The notes beneath the pieces were generated by a model. That model was not told the origin of the DNA, ran no database searches, and saw nothing but the letters and a program-made list of their open reading frames with translations. A program made the translations under genes and the position numbers. A DNA stretch of 64,000 nt from assembly GCF_007860125.1 (NCBI RefSeq), contig NZ_SJPW01000003.1, positions 1,007,312-1,071,311 of the forward strand, written 5' to 3'. Origin of the DNA: Rubripirellula tenax (lineage in GTDB: Bacteria > Planctomycetota > Planctomycetia > Pirellulales > Pirellulaceae). Shown here one piece after another: positions 9,149 through 18,662 of this stretch (positions are counted from its first letter, which is position 1; every line of letters starts with the position of its first letter).

Positions 9149-11155
9149 GTGCGTCTATTATTGTTGCTGGCTTGCCTGGTTGCTTCGCCCTGGGCGGTGG
9201 CCGAAGTGTACAAGTCGCTGCCGCCGACCGGCATTGAAATCGATGCAGCCGTTGCCCAGAAACTGAAGACGCGAGTCGCGGACTTGGATCTTGAAATCGC
9301 TTCGCAAAAAAGCGATGCGACGGATGCCAGCGATTGGACGCCCGACGTTGAAGTGCTGGTGCGGGCGGTGCGATTGGCGCTGCAGCAAAACTTGTTCTTC
9401 AAAGAATCAGAGGTCAAGGATGCGTCGCGTTTGTTGGACGAAGCCGAGCGGCGACTGAAGGCAGCGAAGTCGGGCGACCGCGGTTTGAAGTTGCTGGGTT
9501 GGAACGGAAAGGCATCGAAAGAACCGACGTTGTTGGTCGGTGGTTTTACGTCCGACATCGATGATTCGGTCCAGCCTTACGGATTGGTTGTTCCAGCAAC
9601 GTTTTCGGAAAATTTTTCAGGCGGTCGAGGTCCGCATCGGTTGGACGTTTGGCTTCACGGCCGCGGTGACACGAAGACGGAGATTCCGTTTTTGAAAGAA
9701 CGCATGACGAAGGTGGGCGAGTACGCGCCCGCTGGGACGTTTGTTTTGCATCCGTTCGGTCGACACTGTGTGGCGTTCAAGTTCGCGGGTGAAACGGATG
9801 TTTACGAAGCGATCGACCATGTCGCCGAATTGGTATCCGTCGATCGTGACCGCGTGGCGATGCGAGGATTTTCGATGGGCGGCGCCGGCGTGTGGCACAT
9901 GGCCGTTCACGATCCGACACGGTGGTTCGCGGCCAACCCGGGTGCCGGATTCGTCGACACGATCGTCTATCAAGGTTGGACCGAAAAATCGCCGGTCGAG
10001 TGGACACCGACGCGAACGAAGCTGTTGAATTGGTACGACGTACTGCCTTGGGTCACGAATCTTCGCAATACATCACTGGTCGCGTACAGCGGCGAAGTCG
10101 ACAAGCAGCGTGAAGCTGCCGAGCGGGTTACTGCCGCGGCCAAGGCGGCAGGCATCGAATACGAACACATCATTGGCAAAGATATGGGCCACAAAATTGA
10201 TCCACCGTCGGCCAAGAAAATTGATGGATTGCTGCAGCGGTTGGCGAAATCCGATCCGCCGTCCCCGCGAAGAAAAATCGATTTTGTGACCTACCACTTA
10301 CGCTATCACCAGGCCGATTGGTTGTCGGTCGAGGGGTTGGCCGAACAGTTCTCGCCGGGACGCGTCGGTGCGGAATTGGTCGACGATCACTCCGTCAAGA
10401 TCACCACCGACGGCGTCACTCGTTTGCGATTGAACTTTGCCAAATCGGGTTGGCCGGGTGATGCGGTTCCGGTTCGCGTTGACATTGATGGTCAGTCGGT
10501 GGAGGCCGTCGATGGCGGAAAAGCGAAGGGGTTACAGTGCGAACTCTATCGCGATGGCGATTGGAAATTGGAACGCGATTTCGCGAAGACGCTTCGCAAA
10601 CGACCGGGCGTGCAAGGACCGATCGACGACGCGTTTTGCGGTCGGTTCGTGTTCGTGTCGCCCAGTCGTCCGGCCGTGCACGGAAATGTCCAACGATGGA
10701 TTGATCGCGAGATGGCCTACGCATCGCAGCGATGGCAAACGTTGATGCGTGGCGAAGCGAGGTTTGTGAAAGACACCGACGTGACCGAAGAAATGATCGC
10801 CAGCTGTCACTTGGTTTGCTTTGGCGACTTCACCAGCAACCGATACTTGGCCGGGATCGCTGGTGGTTTGCCAATCCAGTGGAATAAGGAAACGATCGCC
10901 GTCGGCGGCAAGAGTTTTGATCCGGTGAATCATGCGGTGGCGATGTGCTTTCCGAATCCGAAAAATCCCCATCGTTACGTGGTCGTCAACAGCGGCATGA
11001 CGTTCCGTGAGTTTTCGAACACCAGCAACTCACGCCAAATTGCGATGTTGCCGGACTGGGCTGTCATCGACGTCACTGCCGAAGACGACACGATTTTTGC
11101 CGGTCACATTGCGGCCGACGGATTCTTCGATGAACAATGGAAGCTCAAAGAATGA
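9149..11155 (+). CDS. Secreted prolyl-oligopeptidase-like / esterase-like hydrolase
   Basis: 668 residues with a signal peptide (MRLLLLLACLVASPWAVAE). A helical N-terminal region (about 25-120) precedes an alpha/beta hydrolase domain: VWLHGRGD (oxyanion hole), GFSMGGAG near 240-247 with the nucleophile Ser, and GKDMGHKID with the probable catalytic His near 345. The C-terminal ~300 residues form an extra domain with beta-rich sequence, also seen with planctomycete esterases of this kind. Substrate not deducible. The next gene begins inside its stop codon (ATGA), so the two are co-translated. Confidence 0.75.
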   Translation: MRLLLLLACLVASPWAVAEVYKSLPPTGIEIDAAVAQKLKTRVADLDLEIASQKSDATDASDWTPDVEVLVRAVRLALQQNLFFKESEVKDASRLLDEAERRLKAAKSGDRGLKLLGWNGKASKEPTLLVGGFTSDIDDSVQPYGLVVPATFSENFSGGRGPHRLDVWLHGRGDTKTEIPFLKERMTKVGEYAPAGTFVLHPFGRHCVAFKFAGETDVYEAIDHVAELVSVDRDRVAMRGFSMGGAGVWHMAVHDPTRWFAANPGAGFVDTIVYQGWTEKSPVEWTPTRTKLLNWYDVLPWVTNLRNTSLVAYSGEVDKQREAAERVTAAAKAAGIEYEHIIGKDMGHKIDPPSAKKIDGLLQRLAKSDPPSPRRKIDFVTYHLRYHQADWLSVEGLAEQFSPGRVGAELVDDHSVKITTDGVTRLRLNFAKSGWPGDAVPVRVDIDGQSVEAVDGGKAKGLQCELYRDGDWKLERDFAKTLRKRPGVQGPIDDAFCGRFVFVSPSRPAVHGNVQRWIDREMAYASQRWQTLMRGEARFVKDTDVTEEMIASCHLVCFGDFTSNRYLAGIAGGLPIQWNKETIAVGGKSFDPVNHAVAMCFPNPKNPHRYVVVNSGMTFREFSNTSNSRQIAMLPDWAVIDVTAEDDTIFAGHIAADGFFDEQWKLKE

Positions 11156-11493
11156 AAGACCGTACTCAGATGACTCGCTTGCCAACGGTCGACGACTGCG
11201 AAGGATGCGGCGTGTGCTGCATGCACATGGGATACCCGCCCTACCTGCGAGGCGAAGATGGTGGCCGCGTCGAAGTCTATTGGACTCGCATGCCACCCGA
11301 ACTGAAACGCGAGTGGTTGGAGTACGTCGAGAACTACCAGGTTGCCGAGGGCGAATTGGATGGTCCGTGCGTTTGGTTCGACTTAGAAAGCCGACGCTGC
11401 AAGCACCACGACGCGCGGCCGAGCGTGTGCCGCGATTTTGAAGTCGGCAGCAAGGGCTGCCGTGATTGGCGCAAGGCCTACGAAATTTCGTAG
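11152..11493 (+). CDS. YkgJ-like cysteine-cluster (zinc/iron-chelating) protein
   Basis: 113 residues from the ATG that overlaps the upstream stop as ATGA; ggaag lies upstream of it. An in-frame ATG at 11137 would add five residues. Eight cysteines: CEGCGVCC near the N-terminus, CVWFD, RRCKHHDARPSVCRDF and KGCRDW. This is the PF03692 (YkgJ/UPF0153) pattern, thought to hold a metal or Fe-S cluster; the biochemical role of the family is not established. Coupling to a secreted hydrolase is unexpected for a cytoplasmic metal-binding protein. Confidence 0.85.
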   Translation: MKDRTQMTRLPTVDDCEGCGVCCMHMGYPPYLRGEDGGRVEVYWTRMPPELKREWLEYVENYQVAEGELDGPCVWFDLESRRCKHHDARPSVCRDFEVGSKGCRDWRKAYEIS

Positions 11494-11499
11494 CCGAGG

Positions 11500-12645
11500 T
11501 TATCGCCGGGCGATACGCTTAGCGATCGCTTCACGCGACAGCGGCATGATCGTGGCTGCACCACCGGAGTTGAAGAGCAAGTCTTCGCGAGTCGGCTTGG
11601 CGTCGGTGTTGTCGTACTGGACCAAGTACGCACCGATCTGCAAACCGGCTTCTTCGTAAACCGGTGGCCAGAATTCTTCGCCGCGAATCGCAAGCGTCTT
11701 GGCCAACAATCGTGTTGCTCGTCCCGAGAATCCGCTAAGCACCATGTCCAAGCGACCGAGGGCTTCGCGGAACAGATAGAAAACCAACGCAGTGTCTTTG
11801 TTCTTGCCGCCGACGTAGGCCCATGTGCCGTCGTCTTTTTCGTAATAGAAACCGGGCTCGGGCGCGTCTTCGTTCTTGCTGAGTCGGAGCCCTGCCGAGG
11901 CGCCACCCGGTTGCGGGTCGGTGTCACGGTAACGCAAAAAGAACGGACATGACCGGGCCGAAACGTCGTCGACGTCGTCTTCGGTGACGAACGGTGTGCA
12001 TCCGAACGCGTCGGCGAACAACAGTTCGACGACGGGATTACTTTTCACACTGCCGATACAGACCATGCCGCGGTCGCCTTGGGCTTCGACAAAGCCTTCG
12101 AAGACTTCGGTGGCTCGGTTGCGAGCATCTTCGAGCGAGACTTGGCCGGGGCTCCACACCAATGTTTGTTGCAATCGGTCGGGCATGGGAACTGCTTGGG
12201 CAGTGCTCTCTTCACCATCGGCCGACCCGTGGTGCTTGGCAGCACCACCAAGCGTCGAGACGCCGTTGAGCAGTTCGCCGAACAGCACGGCGTCGCTGGC
12301 CACGACCGTCGCATTGTCGGGCGACGCGGTGTCCGAGTTCTCGCGAACACCCAGGACGATTTCGATCTCCCCACGGCGAGCCAGCAATTCCCAAAAGTTT
12401 TCTGCATTGACGGCGAACAAGGCACCGGGCAATTGGTCGGCCGGGGCGTATCCGTGGTCGATCAAGTAGTCGCAAATGCGGGACAATGCATCCAGCGGAA
12501 TGTACTTGGCTTCGTTTTTCAAAAGTGACGCGACTTGGTGTCGGTCCAGCCCCGTATGTTCGACGATCGACTTGATCGTGCCAGGTCGTTTGCGTCGATC
12601 GGGTGTGTGCCCGAGAAGTTCCGCCAAACGGAATGCGTATCTCAT
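11500..12645 (-). CDS. HTH regulator with a large uncharacterised C-terminal domain
   Basis: 381 residues. The first ~65 residues carry a Cro/CI-type helix-turn-helix: TIKSIVEHTGLDRHQVASLLKN followed by YIPLDALSRICDYLID (HTH and dimerising helix). The remaining ~310 residues contain IGSVKSNPVVELL and VLSGFSGRATRLLA, which look like loops of a Rossmann-like ligand or nucleotide site, but I cannot name the family. Likely a DNA-binding regulator responding to a small ligand. It is convergent with the YkgJ gene (6 bp apart) and divergent from the large membrane protein at 12988, which may be a target. Confidence 0.62.
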   Translation of the reverse strand: MRYAFRLAELLGHTPDRRKRPGTIKSIVEHTGLDRHQVASLLKNEAKYIPLDALSRICDYLIDHGYAPADQLPGALFAVNAENFWELLARRGEIEIVLGVRENSDTASPDNATVVASDAVLFGELLNGVSTLGGAAKHHGSADGEESTAQAVPMPDRLQQTLVWSPGQVSLEDARNRATEVFEGFVEAQGDRGMVCIGSVKSNPVVELLFADAFGCTPFVTEDDVDDVSARSCPFFLRYRDTDPQPGGASAGLRLSKNEDAPEPGFYYEKDDGTWAYVGGKNKDTALVFYLFREALGRLDMVLSGFSGRATRLLAKTLAIRGEEFWPPVYEEAGLQIGAYLVQYDNTDAKPTREDLLFNSGGAATIMPLSREAIAKRIARR

Positions 12646-12987
12646 GGAAGGCCGCTAAATGGGTGGGGGAAAAGGGCTAAGGGTAACGAGATGCCTGTAG
12701 TGTAGCAGGCTGTCATGTTGGGATTCGGGTTCCCGTTGCCGTTTTTGACCGCAACCCGCCTGGGTAAACCGTTTGCTATCCACGACTTTCGATGTTAGCA
12801 GTGTATTTCTTTAGGTCCAGGTTTTTGAACCCAATTCCAAATAAAGTGAAATAATACGCCTTTGTTGCCGGTGCAATCGCCGTTTCCGCACTGAAAGCGA
12901 TCGAATTGCGGGCTGGCCTTGGCGGCGAATCGAACCCGCTGATCTATACTTGGGTGCTTGGCCCGTCCTTATTCGCTTGGAAGCACA
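12646..12987. other. 342-bp intergenic region between divergent genes
   Basis: Separates the HTH regulator start from the ATG of the giant membrane protein. It contains an AT-richer stretch around 12825-12857 that could hold promoter elements, but the best TTGAAC / TAATAC pair is 21 bp apart, too far for a confident sigma-70 call. No ORF with plausible start or codon use, no hairpin and no RNA gene is visible. Confidence 0.4.
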
Positions 12988-15900
12988 ATGTCGACCGCTT
13001 CGCCCCCGTCGCCTCCCAACCCCACGTCGGTAGCGACGTCGAAACGTAAAACGACAGCGGGCGCCTCGGCCCCCTCGGCCGATTCTCTGATTCGAACCCG
13101 AATCGCGGAGGCGGCTGCGTCCTTGTGGTGGGCCGAGCTGACACGGCGATCGTTGGTGGCTGTGATCACCGGTTTGGGGTTGGCTTTGTGTTGGGCGGTG
13201 GCGGACCAGTGGTTGTTCACGTTGGGGACGACTGCCCGAATGGTTGTCGGCGCGGCTTTCATGATCGCCGCAGTCGCATATGTGTACTACCGAATCTATC
13301 CGCTGATCGGATGCGAAATTTCGCCTCAGTACGCCGCGCGATCGTTGGAACACGATCTGCCGGATCTGCGTCAATCGTTGACCAGTTACGTGATGCTGAG
13401 CCCCAAACCAGGCGACTCGAAATCGGCGTCGCCACCTGCGCTTTCCGACCGCGTCGTTCGCTCGATCGGTGTCGCTACGGCAAGTCGATTGAAAAAGCAC
13501 GACGCGTTGCCGATCGAGGCGACGGGGACGCTGCGTTGGTGGGTCGCAACAGCGATCATGTCGCTTGTGATCGTGGTGTATGCCGTCGTGTCACCGAAGA
13601 ACACGTTGCAGTCCGCGGCCCGATTGGTGATGCCGTTGGCGTCGATTGATCCGCCACGGCGAGTATCCATCACCGACGTGGTGCCCGGCGACGCGGAAGC
13701 GATCGCCGGACGTTCGACGGACGTTGCCGCGAATATCCGCGGGATGCGATCCGACGAAACGGCAACGATTCAGTGGGACGTGAACGGCGTCAGTAACGGT
13801 GTCGATTTACAACCCGATACCGAAGGCGGTTTCCTACGTCACGTCGGATCGATCCCGCTTCCCCATTCCGCGTCGGGAGTTGTCGAGTACCGCGTCGTCG
13901 CGGGTGATGCGACGGTGGGCCCCTTTCGTTTGAAGGTTCGCGATATTCCGGTCGTCGCACTCCAATCGGTCGCCTACTCGCCGCCGAAGTACACCGGCCA
14001 GTCTGACTACACTCGCAGCGCCGGCGCGATCACCGCTATCGATGGAACCCGCATCACCATTCGCGCCGGCGTCAATCGACCGGTCGCTCGTGCGACGATC
14101 CAATTCAATCCCCGCCCGCTCGGCGAAGTCGTTCGTGCGACCGCCGGGGTTGCCGAAATGCAGATCGGCGAAGACGGTTCGATGTTGACGTCGTCGTTTC
14201 AAATCAAGGGCGCTCGAGGTCGATCGTCGGCGGTCGAACTGGATAGCTATCGCATCGAAGTCTGGGATGAATCGGGGCAATCCAATCCTGATCCGATCAT
14301 CTATCCCATTCGGGTGATCGCCGATTTGCCACCGGAAGTCGCCATCGTGATGCCGGTGAGTACGCCGAAGAACGTTCCCATCAATGCGCAGCAGATCATC
14401 GAAGTTCACGCTGCGGATCCAGATTTCGCCTTGCAAGACATTCGTTTGGAAGTCCGCAGCGGTATCGACATGATCGACCAGCCTGTGTTGTGGCGGATCT
14501 CTGTCGACGAAACGGGTGGCTCGGGCAATAAAATCGCCGAGTACCGTTTTCGACCGGGGCACAAAGCCATCGATGGATTGGGGCTCAGTGTTGGTGACAC
14601 CGTGGAAGTGGTAGCGATCGCAACAGACAGTCGAGTGATTGAAGGCGACGCGACCGTCGAACCGAATGTGACTCGAACCGATCCGATCACGCTGAAGATT
14701 GTCGCCTCCGACGCGTTGCCGCCTGCTGGTGACCCACAGAACGAAGGCATGTCGGCGCCCGACGATAAACCGACGACGGATGCGAACGACAAAGACGGTT
14801 CATTCGGCGACAGCGATCCGCAATCTGGCGGTGGCGGAAGTGGTGGCGAAGGCGCATCGAAGCAACAGCCCGGCGAAGGCCAATCCGGTGGCGAATCGTC
14901 CGGCGACAGCGGCGGCAACGAAGGCGAGTCTTCGGGCGAGGGCGGTTCCGGCAGCGGCGAATCCGAATCGGGTGAGAACGCGGGTGAGAACCCCAATCCC
15001 AATGGCGGTTCGTCGGGCGATCAAGGCGGCGAGAGCGGCAACGATGGTGGCGACGATCCGGGCTCAGGTGCAATGGGTGGTGACGCAAGTGACGAAGCGG
15101 GCGGCAAGCCCGGACAGTCCGATCCAGGGCAAGAAGGCGGCGGTCAACCGCAGGATGGCGGATCGCCCGAAGGTGGTCAGCAAGACGCGGGTGATCGTCC
15201 CGAATCGACGTCAAAACCCCAAGACTCGAACTCGGAAGGAGACGCATCGTCGACGGATGGTTCGACTGATCAAGGAGAATCCGTCGGTGACGACTCCACC
15301 GGTGGTAAGTCAGGCGAAGAAGCTGGTGAAGGTTCGCCCGATGGTTCGTCGCCCGAACACGATGGCGAAGCGTTCGAACGAATCAAAGAGTATCTGGACC
15401 AAAAACAAAACCAAGGGCAATCGTCGGCTGGCCAAAATGATGCTTCGTCACAGCAGGGCGACCAGGGCGACGAAAACGGATCAGACGAGAAGGGCGCTGG
15501 CGAAAAGGGGCAAGGCGAATCTGGTTCAGGTGAAAAAGGTTCCGAAGAACGGCGGGCCGGTGAACAGGGCGACGGCGAACAGGGTGCTGGCGGAAGCGAC
15601 GCGGATCCATCATCCGGTCAAGACGGTTCAAACAAGGGAAATCCGGAAGCGGGTCAGCAAGGGAGTGGCGAAAGTGGAAAACAAGGCGATGCACCGGAAC
15701 AGGACGGTTCTGCGGAAGGCGACGCTGGCGAAGGGATGAGCGATTCGTCCAATGATAAATCCGGTGATGGATCAAGCGGAGAAGCCGGTGGCGATCAAGC
15801 TGGTGATTCAAATCCTGAGTCCGGCGAACCCGGCAGGGAAGCGGGTGAGGAGGCCAACGACGGAAAATCGGGTGGCGGCGAACCCAAGCCTTCGTCGGCC

Positions 15901-16407
15901 GGCGGCGCGGCACAACCTCAAGGCGACGCCGCTGTGGATAGCGGTAAACCGGGCAGTGAGGCGATGCCGGGCACGGGGTCCGGCGGTGATGGAAAAGGGG
16001 AGGATGGCGATGCGACTCTACCGCCCGATCCGATCAACACCGACTATGCCAAAAAGGCGACAGACTTGGTGCTGGACTACTTGGAACAGACCCGAGATCG
16101 GCCAGACGCCGACCTGCTGAAGCGTTTGAATTGGACCGAAGCCGACTTGCAACATTTCCGCGATCGATGGAAAGACGTTCGCGACATGGATCCCGCAGGC
16201 CAACGCGATGGGGCGACCGGTCGAGAGCTGGAAGAGTCTCTGCGAAGCCTGGGGCTACGGCAACCGTCGACCGATCGTGGGGCCACAACCAAGGACCAAG
16301 CCGACACGATGCGAGGCATTCGCGACTCGGGAAATCGTAAGCCGCCACCGGCTGCGTACCGCGACGCTTTTGACGCATTCCGTCGGTCGATGGGATCGCA
16401 AAAGTAG
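12988..16407 (+). CDS. Large membrane protein with a 440-residue Gly/Ser/Glu/Asp low-complexity region
   Basis: 1139 residues from the ATG at 12988 (ttggaag upstream); an in-frame TTG at 12958 would add ten. Layout: a cytoplasmic Pro/Ser/Thr-rich start; membrane segments near 55-73, 84-104 and 178-198; a beta-rich part to about 570 that resembles DUF4175-type planctomycete proteins; low-complexity sequence from about 573 to 1010 made of GE, GES, GQ and GDD units; then a conserved-looking helical C-terminal domain (DYAKKATDLVLDYLEQTRD to the end). The middle should be disordered and strongly acidic. No enzyme motif. Function unknown; a scaffold or envelope tether is one possibility. Confidence 0.68.
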   Translation: MSTASPPSPPNPTSVATSKRKTTAGASAPSADSLIRTRIAEAAASLWWAELTRRSLVAVITGLGLALCWAVADQWLFTLGTTARMVVGAAFMIAAVAYVYYRIYPLIGCEISPQYAARSLEHDLPDLRQSLTSYVMLSPKPGDSKSASPPALSDRVVRSIGVATASRLKKHDALPIEATGTLRWWVATAIMSLVIVVYAVVSPKNTLQSAARLVMPLASIDPPRRVSITDVVPGDAEAIAGRSTDVAANIRGMRSDETATIQWDVNGVSNGVDLQPDTEGGFLRHVGSIPLPHSASGVVEYRVVAGDATVGPFRLKVRDIPVVALQSVAYSPPKYTGQSDYTRSAGAITAIDGTRITIRAGVNRPVARATIQFNPRPLGEVVRATAGVAEMQIGEDGSMLTSSFQIKGARGRSSAVELDSYRIEVWDESGQSNPDPIIYPIRVIADLPPEVAIVMPVSTPKNVPINAQQIIEVHAADPDFALQDIRLEVRSGIDMIDQPVLWRISVDETGGSGNKIAEYRFRPGHKAIDGLGLSVGDTVEVVAIATDSRVIEGDATVEPNVTRTDPITLKIVASDALPPAGDPQNEGMSAPDDKPTTDANDKDGSFGDSDPQSGGGGSGGEGASKQQPGEGQSGGESSGDSGGNEGESSGEGGSGSGESESGENAGENPNPNGGSSGDQGGESGNDGGDDPGSGAMGGDASDEAGGKPGQSDPGQEGGGQPQDGGSPEGGQQDAGDRPESTSKPQDSNSEGDASSTDGSTDQGESVGDDSTGGKSGEEAGEGSPDGSSPEHDGEAFERIKEYLDQKQNQGQSSAGQNDASSQQGDQGDENGSDEKGAGEKGQGESGSGEKGSEERRAGEQGDGEQGAGGSDADPSSGQDGSNKGNPEAGQQGSGESGKQGDAPEQDGSAEGDAGEGMSDSSNDKSGDGSSGEAGGDQAGDSNPESGEPGREAGEEANDGKSGGGEPKPSSAGGAAQPQGDAAVDSGKPGSEAMPGTGSGGDGKGEDGDATLPPDPINTDYAKKATDLVLDYLEQTRDRPDADLLKRLNWTEADLQHFRDRWKDVRDMDPAGQRDGATGRELEESLRSLGLRQPSTDRGATTKDQADTMRGIRDSGNRKPPPAAYRDAFDAFRRSMGSQK
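14706..16020 (+). repeat. Low-complexity coding repeat (ggc/gaa/tcg codons)
   Basis: About 1.3 kb inside the membrane-protein gene, built mostly from Gly, Ser, Glu, Asp and Gln codons with irregular hexamer-like repeats such as ggcgaa. The frame is maintained and flanked by ordinary protein sequence on both sides, so it is a real coding region. Such sequence can expand or contract by replication slippage in steps of three. Confidence 0.8.
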
Positions 16408-16457
16408 GTTAGGTTAAACGGAATAGCGACCCTTCCTTTGCCCACCGGAATCCATCG

Positions 16458-17813
16458 ATGACCCGTACCGTGTTTCGAAACGCCGAAGTCGTTTTTCCTG
16501 ATGCCGTCCGAACTGCAACCATCGTGGTCGAAGATGGACGCATCGTCGACGTCGCCGGCACACCCAACATCCAAGCTGATGAAGTGATCGATTGTTCGGG
16601 GTTGCATTTGATGCCCGGCGTGATCGATGACCAAGTTCACTTCCGCGAGCCCGGTCTGACTCACAAAGAAGACCTCGAAACCGCTTCGCGAGCCTGCGCG
16701 GCCGGCGGCGTGACTTCGTTCTTGGAAATGCCCAACACCAAACCGCCTGCGGTGACCGTCGAGGGCGTGCGAGCCAAGGATGCGATCGCCGCCACCAAAT
16801 CGCGTGTCAACTATGGCTTCTATATCGGTGCAACGCCGGACAATGTGGAACAGTTGAAAGCGGCAACGGAAGTTCCCGGCATCAAGATCTTCATCGGCAG
16901 CAGCACAGGCAATCTGTTGGTCGATGATCAAGCGGCGCTCGAACGTATCTTCGGCGAAACGACGTTGCCGATTTGCGCGCACTGTGAAGACGAAACCACG
17001 GTGCAAGCGAACGCGGCCCGGTTGGCGGGTACTCACAATATCGCGGACCATTCGCGAATTCGTGATGAAGCGGCCGCCATGATCGCAACTCGACGGGCGA
17101 CGGATTTGGCGCGACGGCACAAGCACCGCTTTCACGTGTTGCACGTTTCGACCGCGGCCGAGTTGTCGATCTTGGCCGACCCATCGCCCAATTTGACGGC
17201 CGAAATTTGTTTGCACCACATCTTCTTCAACGTCGACGACTATCCGCGTTTGGGCAGCCGGATCCAAATGAATCCGTCGATCAAGACCAAGGCCGACAAC
17301 GACGGGCTTTGGCAAGCGCTGCTGGACGGAACGATTCAGGTCATCGCGACCGATCACGCGCCCCACACGTTGGAAGAAAAGGCACAGCCTTACCCCGACA
17401 GCCCCTCGGGGTTGCCCGCCGTGGAAAACTCGTTGGCGCTGATGTTGAACCGAGTGGCGTCCGGCGCTTGCACCATCAACCAAGTGGCATCATGGATGTG
17501 TGACGCGCCGGCCCGTGTCTGGGGCATCGTCGGCAAAGGCCGCATCGAAACCGGTTATGACGCTGACTTGGTTCTGGTCGATTTGAAAAAACAGCGAACG
17601 ATTCGCGATGAAGAACAACACACCAAAACAAAATGGAGTCCCTGGCATGGCGAAACGTTGACCGGGTGGCCGGTGGCAACGTACGTCGGCGGAGTCGTCG
17701 CGTGGAGTGATCAAGCCGGCTTCGACGAAACGTTCCGCGGCGCCAAACTTAAGTTCGACCATTCCCGTGGCGGTTTTTGGAACACGATGAACGGGATCGG
17801 TCCGGCTGAATAA
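16458..17813 (+). CDS. pyrC: Dihydroorotase (Gln-variant class)
   Basis: 451 residues, cytoplasmic, cyclising N-carbamoyl-aspartate to dihydroorotate in pyrimidine synthesis. Visible: [19 protein letters not shown] (54-72), [20 protein letters not shown] with the lysine expected to be carbamylated, [16 protein letters not shown], and ATDHAPH with the catalytic Asp. The first metal-ligand motif normally reads D-x-H-x-H; here Gln59 replaces the first His. I recall the same [10 protein letters not shown] form in Bacteroidetes dihydroorotases, so this is a subfamily feature rather than decay. The gene lies 50 bp after the membrane protein on the same strand. An allantoinase or hydantoinase assignment is possible but less likely. 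Confidence 0.82.
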   Translation: MTRTVFRNAEVVFPDAVRTATIVVEDGRIVDVAGTPNIQADEVIDCSGLHLMPGVIDDQVHFREPGLTHKEDLETASRACAAGGVTSFLEMPNTKPPAVTVEGVRAKDAIAATKSRVNYGFYIGATPDNVEQLKAATEVPGIKIFIGSSTGNLLVDDQAALERIFGETTLPICAHCEDETTVQANAARLAGTHNIADHSRIRDEAAAMIATRRATDLARRHKHRFHVLHVSTAAELSILADPSPNLTAEICLHHIFFNVDDYPRLGSRIQMNPSIKTKADNDGLWQALLDGTIQVIATDHAPHTLEEKAQPYPDSPSGLPAVENSLALMLNRVASGACTINQVASWMCDAPARVWGIVGKGRIETGYDADLVLVDLKKQRTIRDEEQHTKTKWSPWHGETLTGWPVATYVGGVVAWSDQAGFDETFRGAKLKFDHSRGGFWNTMNGIGPAE

Positions 17814-17888
17814 GTGTTGACGTTACCAACGCACCGATTGACTACACTATTTGCTTCCCCACAAATCTCCCTCTCGAGTTTCCCTGCC

Positions 17889-18593
17889 ATGAAGATTCTG
17901 TTGACGCTATCGCTATTGAACTGTTTGATCTTCGGTGCCACGGCGTGTGCTCAGGAGACCGCAACGGCCCAATCCGCCGACACCGTCGTGCTGTATGCCG
18001 GTGGAGATCTTGCTGGTTGGGTCGGTCGCGATGACCTGTGGTCGGCCGAGGATGGGCAAATCGTCGGCCGTACCACCGACGAGAAACCGATCGATGGAAA
18101 CACGTTCCTGATTTACGAAAAGGAAGAGTTCGGCAACTTCGAACTGACCGCCGAGTTCAAAATCGAAGGCGGCAACTCGGGCATCCAGTACCGCAGTCGC
18201 GTCATCGACGAGGACAAGTTTGTCGTGTCGGGATACCAAGCCGACATTGACGACGCGAATAAGTTCGCGGGCATTCTGTATGAAGAAAAGGCGCGAGGGA
18301 TTTTGGCGCTGCGTGGCGAAACGGTGACGATCGGCGCCGACGGCGAAAAGACGAAGGTTCGTTTCGGCGATGCCGAAAAACTTGGCAACGGAATCCACCC
18401 CGGCAAGTGGAACGACTTCCGCGTCGTTGCCGCTGGAAACCATCTTCAACACTTCATCAACGGTGCCATGACCAGCGAAGTGATCGACGAGCAATCCGAT
18501 AAAGCGGCCAAGTCGGGCATCATCGCGTTGCAGTTGCATAAAGGCCCGGCGATGACGGTTCGTTTCAAAAACATCAAGATTCGCAAGCTCTAA
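17889..18593 (+). CDS. Secreted DUF1080 (3-keto-disaccharide hydrolase-like) protein
   Basis: 234 residues from the ATG at 17889, which gives a clean signal peptide (MKILLTLSLLNCLIFGATACA); upstream in-frame starts would destroy it. DUF1080 / PF06439 jelly-roll motifs: LYAGGDLAGWVG, FELTAEFKIEGGNSGIQYRS, VSGYQADI, GKWNDFRVVA and IALQLHKGPAMTVRFKNIKI. The family is related to concanavalin-like folds and includes 3-keto-glucoside hydrolases/lyases; many planctomycete members have no known substrate. Probably periplasmic or outer-surface. It follows the dihydroorotase by about 75 bp on the same strand but is unlikely to share its function. Confidence 0.86.
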   Translation: MKILLTLSLLNCLIFGATACAQETATAQSADTVVLYAGGDLAGWVGRDDLWSAEDGQIVGRTTDEKPIDGNTFLIYEKEEFGNFELTAEFKIEGGNSGIQYRSRVIDEDKFVVSGYQADIDDANKFAGILYEEKARGILALRGETVTIGADGEKTKVRFGDAEKLGNGIHPGKWNDFRVVAAGNHLQHFINGAMTSEVIDEQSDKAAKSGIIALQLHKGPAMTVRFKNIKIRKL

Positions 18594-18662
18594 CCCGCTG
18601 GTGGAACGGCCCGCCATCGCATCTTCCTTTACTGGCATCTAACATGATGTCAGGAGAACAAC

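Noticed and set aside
12925..12942. A gaatcgaacccgc stretch resembling a reversed tRNA T-arm.
   Set aside because: On the minus strand the arm would be gcggg-ttcgatt-cgccg, whose stem does not pair, and no acceptor or anticodon arms fit around it.
14699..15739. A 346-codon frame in another phase across the low-complexity region.
   Set aside because: Arg/Thr/Ala-rich shadow of the Gly/Ser/Glu codons; no start signal, and the true frame continues through with conserved flanks.
15480..15900. Repeated GE/GD/GS codon units that could look like a repeat array or CRISPR.
   Set aside because: Units are irregular, lack constant repeats with unique spacers, and lie in frame within a gene.
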